NCBI GenBank assembly: GCA_041391425.1
Contig: JAWKNZ010000003.1
Coordinates: 310,001-374,000, forward strand
Reading direction: 5' to 3'
Length of the DNA: 64,000 nt
Origin: JAWKNZ01 sp041391425
Lineage (GTDB): Bacteria; Bdellovibrionota_B; Oligoflexia; Oligoflexales; JAWKNZ01
This document shows, piece after piece, positions 54,252 to 63,569 of the stretch; the first letter of the stretch is position 1; every line of letters starts with the position of its first letter. A program made the position numbers and the translations under genes. Under the pieces are notes generated by a model. It saw only the letters and a list, made by a program, of their open reading frames with translations. It had not been told where the DNA came from and ran no database searches.

Positions 54252-54614
54252 TTATTGAGAAACCGAAGGACAGATTGGCATATCTAAACCTAAGTTAATT
54301 CTTTCCTTGGCAATATCTAGCATGGCTTGTGCTTCCATGACCTTAACTTTTAAATCTTCAACATTTAGTTCTGATATTCTAGCGTTGCTGCGGTGTTCAT
54401 CTAGGGCTTGGTCTGTTACCATGCTTCTTCCATGAAGTTTTTCCATACGATCAAGGGTTTTTAAATCAAGTTCGAGTTGTGCCAGTTGTTTTTTGACTTC
54501 AATTTTACTGATTTCCAATCTTTGCCGGTAAAGTTTTATGTATACATTTTCAGTATCATCGGCAAATGAATAACTACCTATAAATAAAGAGAAAATTAAG
54601 ATTGCATGCTTCAT
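54252..54614 (-). CDS. Small exported coiled-coil protein
   Basis: The 120-residue product has a signal peptide (MKHAILIFSLFIGSYSFA before DD). The mature part is one helical hairpin: YRQRLEISKIEVKKQLAQLE, MEKLHGRSMVTDQALDEHRS and MEAQAMLDIAKERINLG. That is the pattern of the alpha-hairpin of membrane fusion proteins, without lipoyl or barrel domains. It may be a stand-alone adaptor-like fragment or a new periplasmic protein. It sits downstream of the efflux adaptor on the opposite strand. Confidence 0.65.
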   Translation of the reverse strand: MKHAILIFSLFIGSYSFADDTENVYIKLYRQRLEISKIEVKKQLAQLELDLKTLDRMEKLHGRSMVTDQALDEHRSNARISELNVEDLKVKVMEAQAMLDIAKERINLGLDMPICPSVSQ

Positions 54615-54921
54615 ATCGAATACCTCTTATGCGATTTCTAAATGATTTTATTTTATACACCTTGTGGATTAAAAAGTAAACAAAACTCTATGGCTGGCGG
54701 AATCCAAATTCTGGGGATTTTATGTAATATATTGTTTTTAAATGATTAAATTTCAATACCCTGGCAATCTAAGGTATAAAAATTGGATGTATTTGACTGA
54801 AGGCTATTTAAGGTAAAGATTTTCAATTAAGTAACCGTTAGGGGGATAAGCATGCTTTTTGTATGAGTTTGTGATGGTAATGGCAATGAAGCAGTTATCA
54901 TAGGTTAGAGTAAGGGCTACT
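54615..54921 (+). other. Divergent promoter region, no gene
   Basis: About 300 bases between two divergent genes. GGTTAGAGTAAGGG before ATG 54922 may provide the kinase ribosome-binding site. I see no RNA gene or strong promoter. Confidence 0.3.
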
Positions 54922-56181
54922 ATGAATTCTTCGGTTCTTCGATTTAGAAATAAACAGCAGGGAGATGGCACTTCTGATGAGCATCGATCTGAAGAATTTA
55001 ACCACTTAATTACATCTGCGTTTAATTCGGCTTTACTACAATCTATTCCTGGCACTATATCTTGTATAGATATCGATTCGTGGACATATATATACGTTAA
55101 TGAATTATTGGAAAAGAAAGTAGGTCGGTCGAAAGAAGAGCTGCTAGGACAGAAGGTAGGTGCGCTAACAAAGAAATCTGATAGCGAAAAGTCTACGTTT
55201 GAACTTATTATTGAGTCTTTTTTAGCATCTGATAGGGACAAACTTTTAATTGAGAAGTCTGTGTTGTTTGGGCCTAATGAAGAGCCCATACCTTATCTGC
55301 TCTCTTTAAAAAAATGGCTGGATAATAGAGTTTTACTTGTCGTTGGTATCGATATTTCTCAGGTTTCTGATTTAAGAAGAGCTTTGGATAAGGAAAAACA
55401 GCTATCAGAGGAAAATTATCAAAAAGCTTTGTTTTCGGAGCAGCTTGCATCGTTAGGTGCGTTTTCCTCATCTATAGTTCATGAAATACGAAATCATATT
55501 ACAATTTTAGCAGGAACTGAAGTCTATATGGAAATCGTCAAGATGAATTTACAAAGCCTTGAAAAAAGTATAGAGGAAGCCAATAAGCAGCAAGTAAAGG
55601 GAGTGAGTCAAAGTGTTCAACAGCTAGATAAGGCTATGGCAATTGTCAAAAAGCATTGTGATAAGATTCACCTTATTATTAAGTCTGTTCAAGATTTAAC
55701 TTCTACCAAGGGAAATAATGAAGAAAAAGAAGAGCATAACCTTAAAGCCTTGGCTCATGAGGCAGTTAATTTTTTGACAACACTTACAAAGTCTAGAGAT
55801 GTGAAAATTACAGTTTCAGAGACATCGCAAACGATTAGGCATATGATTAAATATGTCCATACTTATCAGGTACTTACTAACCTCATCTCCAATGCGGTCG
55901 ATGCGATCGAATGTTTACAAGAAAATAGTAAATGGATCACGGTGGATGTGGGAATATCTGATGATGGGTATCCTTATATAGCGGTGACAGACGGTGGCTC
56001 TGGGATTCCAGAGGAAATTAGAGATAAAGTGATGCTTCCATTTTTTTCAACTAAAACTAATGGAAAGGGGACTGGGCTAGGATTATCTCTTTCTAAGTCG
56101 CGGATGGAAGATCAGGGAGGCGATTTAATTATAGATGACGCCTCACCCAATACAAAATTTGTAATGCTTTTTAATGTTTGA
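54922..56181 (+). CDS. PAS-containing sensor histidine kinase
   Basis: A 419-residue soluble kinase: PAS-like region about residues 35-145 (IPGTISCIDIDSWTYIYVNE, LLGQKVG), a HisKA-like helix with His187 in SSIVHEIRNHITIL, and HATPase_c with NLISNAVDAIECL, VTDGGSGIPEEI and GTGLGLSLSKSRMEDQGGD. The linker between HisKA and ATPase is unusually long and helical. No response regulator is adjacent. It ends in a clear terminator. Confidence 0.9.
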   Translation: MNSSVLRFRNKQQGDGTSDEHRSEEFNHLITSAFNSALLQSIPGTISCIDIDSWTYIYVNELLEKKVGRSKEELLGQKVGALTKKSDSEKSTFELIIESFLASDRDKLLIEKSVLFGPNEEPIPYLLSLKKWLDNRVLLVVGIDISQVSDLRRALDKEKQLSEENYQKALFSEQLASLGAFSSSIVHEIRNHITILAGTEVYMEIVKMNLQSLEKSIEEANKQQVKGVSQSVQQLDKAMAIVKKHCDKIHLIIKSVQDLTSTKGNNEEKEEHNLKALAHEAVNFLTTLTKSRDVKITVSETSQTIRHMIKYVHTYQVLTNLISNAVDAIECLQENSKWITVDVGISDDGYPYIAVTDGGSGIPEEIRDKVMLPFFSTKTNGKGTGLGLSLSKSRMEDQGGDLIIDDASPNTKFVMLFNV

Positions 56182-56251
56182 AACCAATTCGAAAGAGCTT
56201 TTCTTTACAAAGTGATTTGGCGTCAAGAAATATCAACAATGTACATAGAAA

Positions 56252-56288
56252 AAATCCTCATTATTAAGTTATAATGAGGGTTTTTTTA
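56252..56288 (+). terminator. Intrinsic terminator of the sensor kinase gene
   Basis: CCTCATTAT (56256-56264) pairs with ATAATGAGG (56271-56279) around TAAGTT. An A-run precedes and GTTTTTTT follows. Confidence 0.85.
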
Positions 56289-56381
56289 CGTAGTGATTAG
56301 AAATCGTTCTTGTGTAAGCAGCTGTCTGACTATTTCTGACCATTTATCAGGAAAACAGATAGGTTGTTTTTAAAATGGTTT

Positions 56382-57485
56382 CTACGCATACTCTGAAAAC
56401 TCAAACCCATGTGCTTCAGCAACAGCTTTGTGTGTTACTTTGCCTTTAAAAGTATTTAAGCCTTTACGAATAACTAACGATTCTTCTAAAGCGCGTTCAA
56501 ATCCTTTATTTGCAAGTGCTAATGCATAAGGAAGGGTGACATTAGTCAAAGCATAAGTACTTGTTTTTGGCACATCTCCAGGAATATTAGTAACGGCATA
56601 ATGGTTAATGCCTTCCTCGCAGTAAAAAGGATCATCATGAGTGGTTGGTCGGATGGTTTCTATAGACCCTCCTTGATCAATAGCAACGTCGACAATGGCG
56701 GAGCCATCTTCCATTTGTTTGACCATGTCCCTCGTTACCAATCTAGGAGCTTTAGCTCCTGTAACAAGGACAGCGCCGATGACCAAATCGGCTTCTGCAA
56801 CTGCATGTTCAATGTTTTCAGGGTTTGACATCATGGTATTAATTCTAGTACCGAAAATATCATCTAGGTATGCCATCCTTTGGGGGTTGATATCTAAAAC
56901 TGTTACCTGCGCGCCTAAGCCAACAGCCATTTTTGCCGCGTTAACACCAACAACACCACCTCCAATAATAGCAACACGGCCACGACGGACTCCAGGTACG
57001 CCACCTAATAGTAGGCCTTTACCGCCGTTATGTTTTTCTAGGCACTGGGCACCAACTTGAACAGCCATGCGACCTGCAACTTCACTCATTGGAGTAAGAA
57101 GAGGAAGTGAGCGGTCTGCTAATTCCATAGTTTCATAAGCAATACCCGAAACGTTTCTTTCAAGAAGTGCCTTCGTTAGTTCTGGTTCTGCCGCAAGATG
57201 TAGATAAGTATAAAGAATCTGACCGGCCCGCATTCTTTCGTACTCGATAGCGATCGGCTCTTTGACCTTCATCACCATCTCTGAACGCTGCCATAACTCG
57301 TCTGCGCTATCGATAATCACAGCACCAGCTGTTACGAATTTATCGTCTGTGATCCCAGCACCTTCACCAGCACCCTTTTCTACCAATATTTCATGGCCTG
57401 CATTTTTTAGAACGCCTACACCGCCAGGAACGATGCCTACTCTATTTTCTCTTGTTTTTACTTCTTTAGGAACACCAATGATCAT
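56382..57485 (-). CDS. ald: Alanine dehydrogenase
   Basis: NAD-dependent reductive amination of pyruvate to L-alanine and the reverse. The protein from ATG 57485 begins MIIGVPKEVKTRENRVGIVP, the standard start, with GGAGA at 7 bases; the longer open frame to 57554 is not used. Visible: EKGAGEGAGI, catalytic Lys in MKVKEP, TYLHLAAEP with the substrate His, GGGVVGVNAAKMAVGLGAQV (NAD binding) and IDQGGS. Length 367-368 is normal. Confidence 0.95.
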   Translation of the reverse strand: MIIGVPKEVKTRENRVGIVPGGVGVLKNAGHEILVEKGAGEGAGITDDKFVTAGAVIIDSADELWQRSEMVMKVKEPIAIEYERMRAGQILYTYLHLAAEPELTKALLERNVSGIAYETMELADRSLPLLTPMSEVAGRMAVQVGAQCLEKHNGGKGLLLGGVPGVRRGRVAIIGGGVVGVNAAKMAVGLGAQVTVLDINPQRMAYLDDIFGTRINTMMSNPENIEHAVAEADLVIGAVLVTGAKAPRLVTRDMVKQMEDGSAIVDVAIDQGGSIETIRPTTHDDPFYCEEGINHYAVTNIPGDVPKTSTYALTNVTLPYALALANKGFERALEESLVIRKGLNTFKGKVTHKAVAEAHGFEFSEYA

Positions 57486-57746
57486 TACGATCTCCAACCT
57501 GTTAATGATGATGATGGGCTCTGCTATATTGCATAAGACAGATACGTTTTTCATAAGCTGCCGTCAATAGGATTTCAGCGCTGTCTAAGATATATTCACT
57601 GTTGTAAGTTGAATTTAGAAGCCGATTTTGATGGTAGGGCGCTATTCTATCCTTGCCCGTCATTCTGGCCTCATCGCCCGTCGTTCTGAGGCGAAGGCGA
57701 AGGGTCTTCAACCTGCGTTTATACTTAATAATTTTGAGATGTTTCG

Positions 57747-57866
57747 TTTCACTCAACATGACGTAGTTTCACTCAACATGACGTAGTTTCACTCAACATG
57801 ACGTAGTTTCACTCAACGTGACGTAGTTTCACTCAACGTGACGTAGTTTTACCTAATATGACGTTC
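57747..57866. repeat. 20-bp tandem repeat, six copies
   Basis: The unit TTTCACTCAACATGACGTAG is repeated, with CATG or CGTG in the middle and a diverged last copy. It lies next to a variant of the CGTCATTCTGA-type motif near 57657-57700. No spacers and no frame. It lies in the ald leader side. Confidence 0.9.
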
Positions 57867-57922
57867 CCATATGCTTATAGGTAAGGTGAAGTTGATGCAG
57901 TGGGTATTACAAAGTCTCTTAA

Positions 57923-58714
57923 TCATATCTCTACTTCGAAGCTTAGCCCATCGTAAGCAAACTCGGCATTTGGAGGAAGCTTACTAGAATCTCTATGAAA
58001 ATCGACCTCATGGGATAGGTGGGTTATCACCCCCCGTTTTACTTGCAGTTTTTCAAATAGAGCTAGAGTTTCATCTACTGAAGAATGGGTCGGGTGCTCT
58101 CGAAATCTTAATCCACTAGCAACCATATGGCTTATGGTTCCCCGCCAATGTGCGATCTGTCGGTCGTTAAATCTTTTAAAATCAGTAGCATATGCAAAAG
58201 AACCGATTTTAAATGCGGTGGTTAGTACGTGCCCATGCTCAAGAGATATCGCTTCTATAGGCAGTCCAATGATATTAAATGGGCCTGACATAGGGATCTC
58301 ATGCAGTTCAATCGTTGGTATCACGCCTGAGTAGCCGGTGGAGTTGAAGGCATAGTCGAAACGCTTTTTCAATTCGGGAATTTGCCCTTTAACTAACCAG
58401 CAGTGGATAGGAAGCTTTGGGCCAAAATAAAAGGCTCTCAGGTCGTCAAAGCCATGGCAATGGTCGGCGTGAGTATGGGTGTAAAGGACATGGTTAAGTC
58501 GCTTTACTTTATGATTAATCATCTGCATACGAAAGTCTGGAGTGGTATCGACAACTAAATGCTCATTTGTATCAAGGTTAGTTATAAGAATTGAAGAGCG
58601 CATTCTTTTGTTTTTGGCTTCGGGGCTAGAGCAGACTGCACAATCGCAAGCGATAGTTGGAACTCCTGTCGAAGTCCCTGATCCTAAAATTGAAATTTTT
58701 AGTCTGGCACCCAT
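57923..58714 (-). CDS. PhnP-like MBL-fold hydrolase
   Basis: The 263-residue protein has KISILGSGTSTGVPTIACDC with the Cys motif ACDCAVC of the PhnP branch, the metal motif THTHADHCHG, the Asp of YATDFKR, and HLSHEVDFH near the C-terminus. PhnP hydrolyses cyclic phosphoribosyl phosphates, but the wider COG1235 group has other substrates and no phn genes are nearby. The exact activity is open. Confidence 0.85.
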   Translation of the reverse strand: MGARLKISILGSGTSTGVPTIACDCAVCSSPEAKNKRMRSSILITNLDTNEHLVVDTTPDFRMQMINHKVKRLNHVLYTHTHADHCHGFDDLRAFYFGPKLPIHCWLVKGQIPELKKRFDYAFNSTGYSGVIPTIELHEIPMSGPFNIIGLPIEAISLEHGHVLTTAFKIGSFAYATDFKRFNDRQIAHWRGTISHMVASGLRFREHPTHSSVDETLALFEKLQVKRGVITHLSHEVDFHRDSSKLPPNAEFAYDGLSFEVEI

Positions 58715-59052
58715 ATTTTCAACCTTGGCTTTTTAGAAATTGTTTTATTTTAGGGACTAAAGCTTATGGGCAGCACGCGGTCCGAGTGCTTAGATATGCA
58801 TTGTACGGTCTATTCCATTACCTTTTGCCCCCGTTGACTTTTCTGTTGTAGTCTGTGGATGATCTTAATCCCAGAAAAAATGTCCTTATTATAAGTATTT
58901 GGCTTTGTACTTAATATTTTGTCTATCAGACTCTTTTTAGGGAGATCTGCCAAACGTCTGAAAGTACAAAATATAGAGTATCACTACTTTTCCAATTCGC
59001 AATGTCTATTCGAGGGCAAAAATTGCTAAAAAAACTTTACTTATCTTAAATT
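58715..59052 (+). other. Gene-free spacer upstream of lysC
   Basis: About 340 bases separating divergent genes. I searched for a lysine-riboswitch-like core and did not recognise one. No RNA gene or clear terminator is seen. Confidence 0.3.
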
Positions 59053-60330
59053 TTGCCTAATAAGATTCCAGTGGCCAGTAAAATATGCTGGGAAGATGCG
59101 GTGTTTCAATTTGGACGGAATTTAATTTTGAATCTAATTGTGCAGAAATACGGTGGTAGCTCTGTTGCTACGAGTAGCCAAATTGAGGCTATTGCCCGGC
59201 ATATTAAGCAAGGAAAAGAGCAAGGCCAGCAAACTATTGCTGTTATTAGTGCAATGGGCCAGCAAACGGACGACCTTCTTAGACTTGCCTACGAGATTTA
59301 TTCGACGCCTCCTCGCAGAGAGTTGGACATGCTGTTAACGGCAGGTGAGCGTATTAGTATGGCTTTGCTTGCTATTGCTCTAAAAAAAATTGGTGTTGAA
59401 TCTATTTCTTTAACAGGCTCTCAGTGCGGGATTTTGACAGATGGTACGCATGGCAATGCTCGTATAACGTCTATTTTAGGCAATAGAATTAGAGAAGGTC
59501 TTGCGCAAGATAAAGTGGTCATTATTGCCGGATTTCAGGGGGTGAATCCTGATAGTAAAGAAGTTACTACCCTAGGGCGAGGGGGGACTGATCTGACGGC
59601 CATTGCTATAGCATCTTCATTGCAGGCGAAGTCTTGCCAACTGTATAAAGATGTTAAAGGTATTATGACAAGTGACCCAAGGTTTGTAAAAAATGCGAAG
59701 CTGATTTCTCAAATCGACTGGTCTTCGATGTCAGAGCTTGCATGGTCAGGTGCAGGAGTTTTGCATCATAGAAGTGCTCACTTAGCAGAAAAATTTGCGA
59801 TCGAAGTGGAAATACGAGAGTCTGCAAATCCAAATAATGTTGGAACGCTTATAAAGGGAAAAGAAATGGAAACGCCTTCGGTGATTGCAATTACTCATCG
59901 AGAGAGACAGTTATTATTAACACTTAGTTTTAAGATGCAGGATTTGGCAAGTCATAGCATATTAAGTGATATTTTACAGATTTTATGGCAGTTGGGAGAG
60001 GCACCTAGTATTAGTAGGTTGTCGCGAGATGTAGCCACTTCAGCGGATGTAGAAATTGTTATTGCTTCGAGTGTTAAAGAAGAGTTAATGGAGCAATTAA
60101 AGAAATTACATCCTAGTTGTCAGATTAAGAGAGAAGTAGCTGATCTTGCTTGTATTAATATTATAGGTAGTGGCTTTCGCCAGCATCCGGAAGTGTTATC
60201 GAAAATTTGCGACCTTATTCCCCAGAATGCCTTAATCGTTGAAGTCCATCATAACAATATTTGTTTTGCTATTGCAGATAAATTCCTTGAGGAGACTTTA
60301 GTTATTTTGCATCAAGAGTTATTTGAATGA
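59053..60330 (+). CDS. lysC: Aspartate kinase
   Basis: First step of the aspartate family pathway (lysine, DAP, methionine, threonine). The kinase starts at LIVQKYGGSSVATSSQIEAI, with VISAMGQQTDDLL, LLTAGERISMALLAIAL, GFQGVNPDSKEVTTLGRGGT and DVKGIMTSDPR. Two ACT-like regions follow (residues about 275-420), the usual sites of end-product feedback. TTG 59053 gives 25 extra N-terminal residues; GTG 59101 or TTG 59128 are more family-like starts. Confidence 0.94.
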   Translation: MPNKIPVASKICWEDAVFQFGRNLILNLIVQKYGGSSVATSSQIEAIARHIKQGKEQGQQTIAVISAMGQQTDDLLRLAYEIYSTPPRRELDMLLTAGERISMALLAIALKKIGVESISLTGSQCGILTDGTHGNARITSILGNRIREGLAQDKVVIIAGFQGVNPDSKEVTTLGRGGTDLTAIAIASSLQAKSCQLYKDVKGIMTSDPRFVKNAKLISQIDWSSMSELAWSGAGVLHHRSAHLAEKFAIEVEIRESANPNNVGTLIKGKEMETPSVIAITHRERQLLLTLSFKMQDLASHSILSDILQILWQLGEAPSISRLSRDVATSADVEIVIASSVKEELMEQLKKLHPSCQIKREVADLACINIIGSGFRQHPEVLSKICDLIPQNALIVEVHHNNICFAIADKFLEETLVILHQELFE

Positions 60331-60538
60331 ATGCGTGTTAAAAAATAAAGAAGCTGGTCTGATTTGCATCGATTTGCATGATGTTCATACTGTTTCATGT
60401 AGTTTCTATGAATTTTGGTTAAGAGATAGGTTTACAATGCTTCCAAATCTCTACTAAGGCCTAATGCAAATGTAGAAACTCGAGTCATTGATATCATGGA
60501 TTGGGATGCAATGACTTCGCTTCGCCAACTATCCAAAT

Positions 60539-61277
60539 TTAGTTGCACGCTAAGCGCAACTCGAGCCGCAAAGTTAAACCATCTTCTATATTTGTTTTAA
60601 AATTATGGGTTTTTACTAACGCTTCATCGCCTGCAAAGCTTGAAGAGATCCACACAAAGCCGCCACCCATTTCTCCTCTTAATGATACCAAATTTTGTTC
60701 TAATAAAGTGGTTGAAATACCAGGCAATATACTTAACCCGATTAAAGAGAGGTCTTTTCTTCAACACCTAAAGCGAGGTCATCACGAGATATTTTTCCAT
60801 TTGCTTTGGTTATACTGACTCTAAGGACATAGTCTAACATTTTATTGTCAGATTTTGTTGTCCATACCCTGAAAACTCAACTCCGGATAAATATTCGCCG
60901 ACAGCAAGGCTTGCTATGCCCAAGCTTGCCCCGTAGTTGTAGTCAGCATGAGGTCTATAAAGGCTGTAACGTTCTTCTACTTGTGAAATTTGGTTAATAT
61001 CACTGTCTAAAAGGCTTACTTTATACCCTTGATAGATAGTTCCATAGTTTTTATAAACTTTAAAAGAGCGCTTTGCTCCTTCCATTGTTTTAACTTTGCC
61101 GACAGCAACGAGCTCGTTGTATTTGTTGAAAACACCCACTCTGTCTCCAACTACGAGGTCTTTATCTTGGGTCACGCAGCGAGATTGGTGCTCATTGCAT
61201 TGAATGTCGATGGCCATAAGTTGGGAGGCTTGGGAAAGTATTAAGGTGAGAAGTAAAATAGAAGCATATTTAATCAT
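60539..61277 (-). pseudogene. Exported SH3-like/beta-barrel envelope protein gene, frameshifted twice
   Basis: ATG 61277 begins a signal peptide (MIKYASILLLTLILSQASQL) and an SH3-like domain (VGDRVGVFNKYNELVAVGKV). After YLSGVEFSGYGQQ the frame is lost at TTTT 60853-60856. It resumes as MLDYVLRVSITKANGKISRD and is lost again at TTTT 60755-60758. It then continues as LSLIGLSILPG, then GGFVWISSSFAGDEALVKTH and LTLRLELRLACN. Adding one base at each run restores one protein of about 246 residues. The architecture recalls the intact gene at 5515. Confidence 0.7.
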
Positions 61278-61798
61278 TGGATAAAACCCTCCGCGTAGTT
61301 TTCCAATGTCACTTATGCAATTGTGATGCCTGCTAATTTATTGCTGCTGAGAAAATACTCGAAAATGCAAATCGTTGGAGGTTTTTATAAAAAATCAATT
61401 ATTATAGCTGGTTAATTAATTTTTTCTTTATGTGTTGTGGGATTTTGCATTTCGATCGGCTCTGTTATAAGGATGTATAAAGAGAGGGGAGGCGTTAAAG
61501 TTGTATAGTTTTGTCTAATTATTGTGCAATTCTCCATATGGCTATATGAACATAATGTAGAGTGCGAATGGCAATAACTCCAGGGTGTTGATTATAACTA
61601 TGTATTTTCTAGCGACAGTCAAATCTTTTCTTTATAAGCTATTTCATAACTAGTATAACGCTTCCCCTATATAGATTGTCTTGAGCAAGAAGAATAATAT
61701 ATGAAGGCGGTTATGTTAACAAAGTGTTGTAAATGTTAGTATAAGTGCCGGATTGGAAAAAGATTTCAAAGTTTAATTTATACCATTAGGACAAGAAC
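61278..61798 (+). other. Gene-free 0.5-kb region upstream of aspS
   Basis: No ORF or RNA gene is supported. The aspS ribosome-binding site is weak (AGGACAAGAAC before ATG 61799). The length leaves room for a promoter or leader RNA; no tRNA or T-box-like structure was recognised. Confidence 0.3.
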
Positions 61799-63559
61799 AT
61801 GCTTAGAACACATACTGCCGGAGAACTTACTAAAGCTAATGTTGGGCAATCCATAAGCCTTTGTGGATGGGTCGATCAATTGCGTGACATCGGACAGCTT
61901 GTTTTTTTAAGCCTTCGTGATCGATATGGTGTGACACAATGTGTTTTCGAGTCTGCAAATGCTGAACACCCGCTTTTAGCTAAATTAAAGTCCCTTGGTC
62001 ACGAGTTCTGTGTAAGGGTTGATGGTGTTGTTCGAATGCGTTCGGAAAAAGACATTAATCGAAGTCAGCCTTCAGGTGAGATTGAAGTGGTGATTGATGA
62101 ATTAACGATACTTAATGAGTCCTGTGAATTACCGTTTCAGGTGCGTGATGATGTGATGGCAGCAGACGACTTAAGGTTGAAGTTTCGTTATTTAGATTTG
62201 CGCCGTCCCAAGATGCAAAGAAACTTACAGATCCGCCATCAGGTCGTGCAAGCGACTCGAGAGGCGCTTTCTGAATTAGGTTTTTTAGAGATAGAGACGC
62301 CAATGCTCATTAGATCCACCCCCGAAGGGGCGAGAGATTTTGTTGTTCCTTCACGGCTGCATCCTGGTAAATTTTATGCATTACCTCAAAGTCCTCAACT
62401 TTATAAACAAATGCTTATGATTTCCGGTTGTGACCGTTATTTTCAATTTGCTCAAGCTTTTAGAGATGAAGATTTGAGGGCAGATAGAGTGCCGGTGCAT
62501 ACTCAAATCGATATGGAAATGTCTTTTGTCGAAGAAAAGGATGTTTTTGCAGCTGTTGAAAAATATATGTCTAATATTTTTATGAAGGTTAAAGGCATTA
62601 AATTAGATACGCCTTTTCATATCATGTCTTACCAAGAAGCTATGGACCGCTTTGGATGTGATAAGCCAGATACTAGGTTTGCCTTAGAGTTAAAGACAAT
62701 TACCGAGTTAGCCTATAAGAGTAGCTTTGGGGTGTTTAAAGATGCAAGCTGTGTACGCTGTTTAGTTGTTCCAAATGGAGAAAGTGTTACTCGCAAAGAT
62801 CTCGATGGAGAATTGGCAGACGCTGCTAAAATATATGGCGCGAAAGGGCTGGCTTGGACACGCGTTAAAGAAGGCTCATTAAGCGGCGGAATTGGTAAGT
62901 TTTTAAGCGAGATTGAGAAGCCATTGTTATCAGAAATTGGAGCTCAAGAAGGGGCTTTAATTCTCTTTGTTGCTGCCAGTTATAATAGATGTTGTGCGGC
63001 ATTATCTGCTGTTCGATTGAAATTGGCGGCAAAATTAGATTTAATTGATCATAGCCAATTCAACTTTTTATGGGTCAATGATTTTCCTCTATTTGAGTGG
63101 GATGAGGATCGCAAGGCATATAACGCTATGCATCATCTTTTTACTATGCCAAAAGTAGAAGACATCCAATACTTGGATTCTGATCCGGGTAGAGTAAGAG
63201 GTCAACTTTATGATTTGGTTTTGAATGGCGTAGAGCTTTGTTCGGGTAGTATACGGATTAATAGGCCAGAGATACAGTCGCAGGTTATTGATATTGTTGG
63301 CATGCCTAAGGAAGAAGCTGAAAGCAAGTTTGGATTCTTGCTAGAGTCTTTTAAGTATGGAGCTCCCCCGCATGGTGGTAGTGCGGTCGGCCTTGACCGT
63401 TTAGTAGCTATTCTTTGCGGAGAATCTAGTATTAGAGAGGTTATTGCATATCCATGTAATAATGTCGGAGTGTTTCCATTGGACAATTCACCTGCTCAGC
63501 TTAATCCGCAACAGTTGGGTGAGTTGAAGCTAAGCATTAACCCTTCGCAGGATGCTTGA
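61799..63559 (+). CDS. aspS: Aspartyl-tRNA synthetase
   Basis: A full-length class II bacterial AspRS (586 residues): an OB-fold anticodon domain (LCGWVDQLRDIGQLVFLSLR), motif 1 region IETPMLIRSTPEGARDF, motif 2 FRDEDLRADRVPVHTQIDME, the GAD insertion domain about residues 290-410, and motif 3 GGSAVGLDRLVAILCG with SIREVIAYPC. It ends 10 bases before the convergent gene. Whether it also charges tRNA-Asn depends on GatCAB, which is not in the window. Confidence 0.96.
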   Translation: MLRTHTAGELTKANVGQSISLCGWVDQLRDIGQLVFLSLRDRYGVTQCVFESANAEHPLLAKLKSLGHEFCVRVDGVVRMRSEKDINRSQPSGEIEVVIDELTILNESCELPFQVRDDVMAADDLRLKFRYLDLRRPKMQRNLQIRHQVVQATREALSELGFLEIETPMLIRSTPEGARDFVVPSRLHPGKFYALPQSPQLYKQMLMISGCDRYFQFAQAFRDEDLRADRVPVHTQIDMEMSFVEEKDVFAAVEKYMSNIFMKVKGIKLDTPFHIMSYQEAMDRFGCDKPDTRFALELKTITELAYKSSFGVFKDASCVRCLVVPNGESVTRKDLDGELADAAKIYGAKGLAWTRVKEGSLSGGIGKFLSEIEKPLLSEIGAQEGALILFVAASYNRCCAALSAVRLKLAAKLDLIDHSQFNFLWVNDFPLFEWDEDRKAYNAMHHLFTMPKVEDIQYLDSDPGRVRGQLYDLVLNGVELCSGSIRINRPEIQSQVIDIVGMPKEEAESKFGFLLESFKYGAPPHGGSAVGLDRLVAILCGESSIREVIAYPCNNVGVFPLDNSPAQLNPQQLGELKLSINPSQDA

Positions 63560-63569
63560 TAGATAGAAT

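Noticed and set aside
53920..57866. The two tandem arrays as CRISPR arrays
   Set aside because: Units abut without unique spacers, units differ in sequence like ordinary tandem repeats, and no cas gene is in the window.
58715..59052. Lysine riboswitch upstream of lysC
   Set aside because: I could not find the conserved AGGTAGAGG-type core; the gap is the right size but unsupported.
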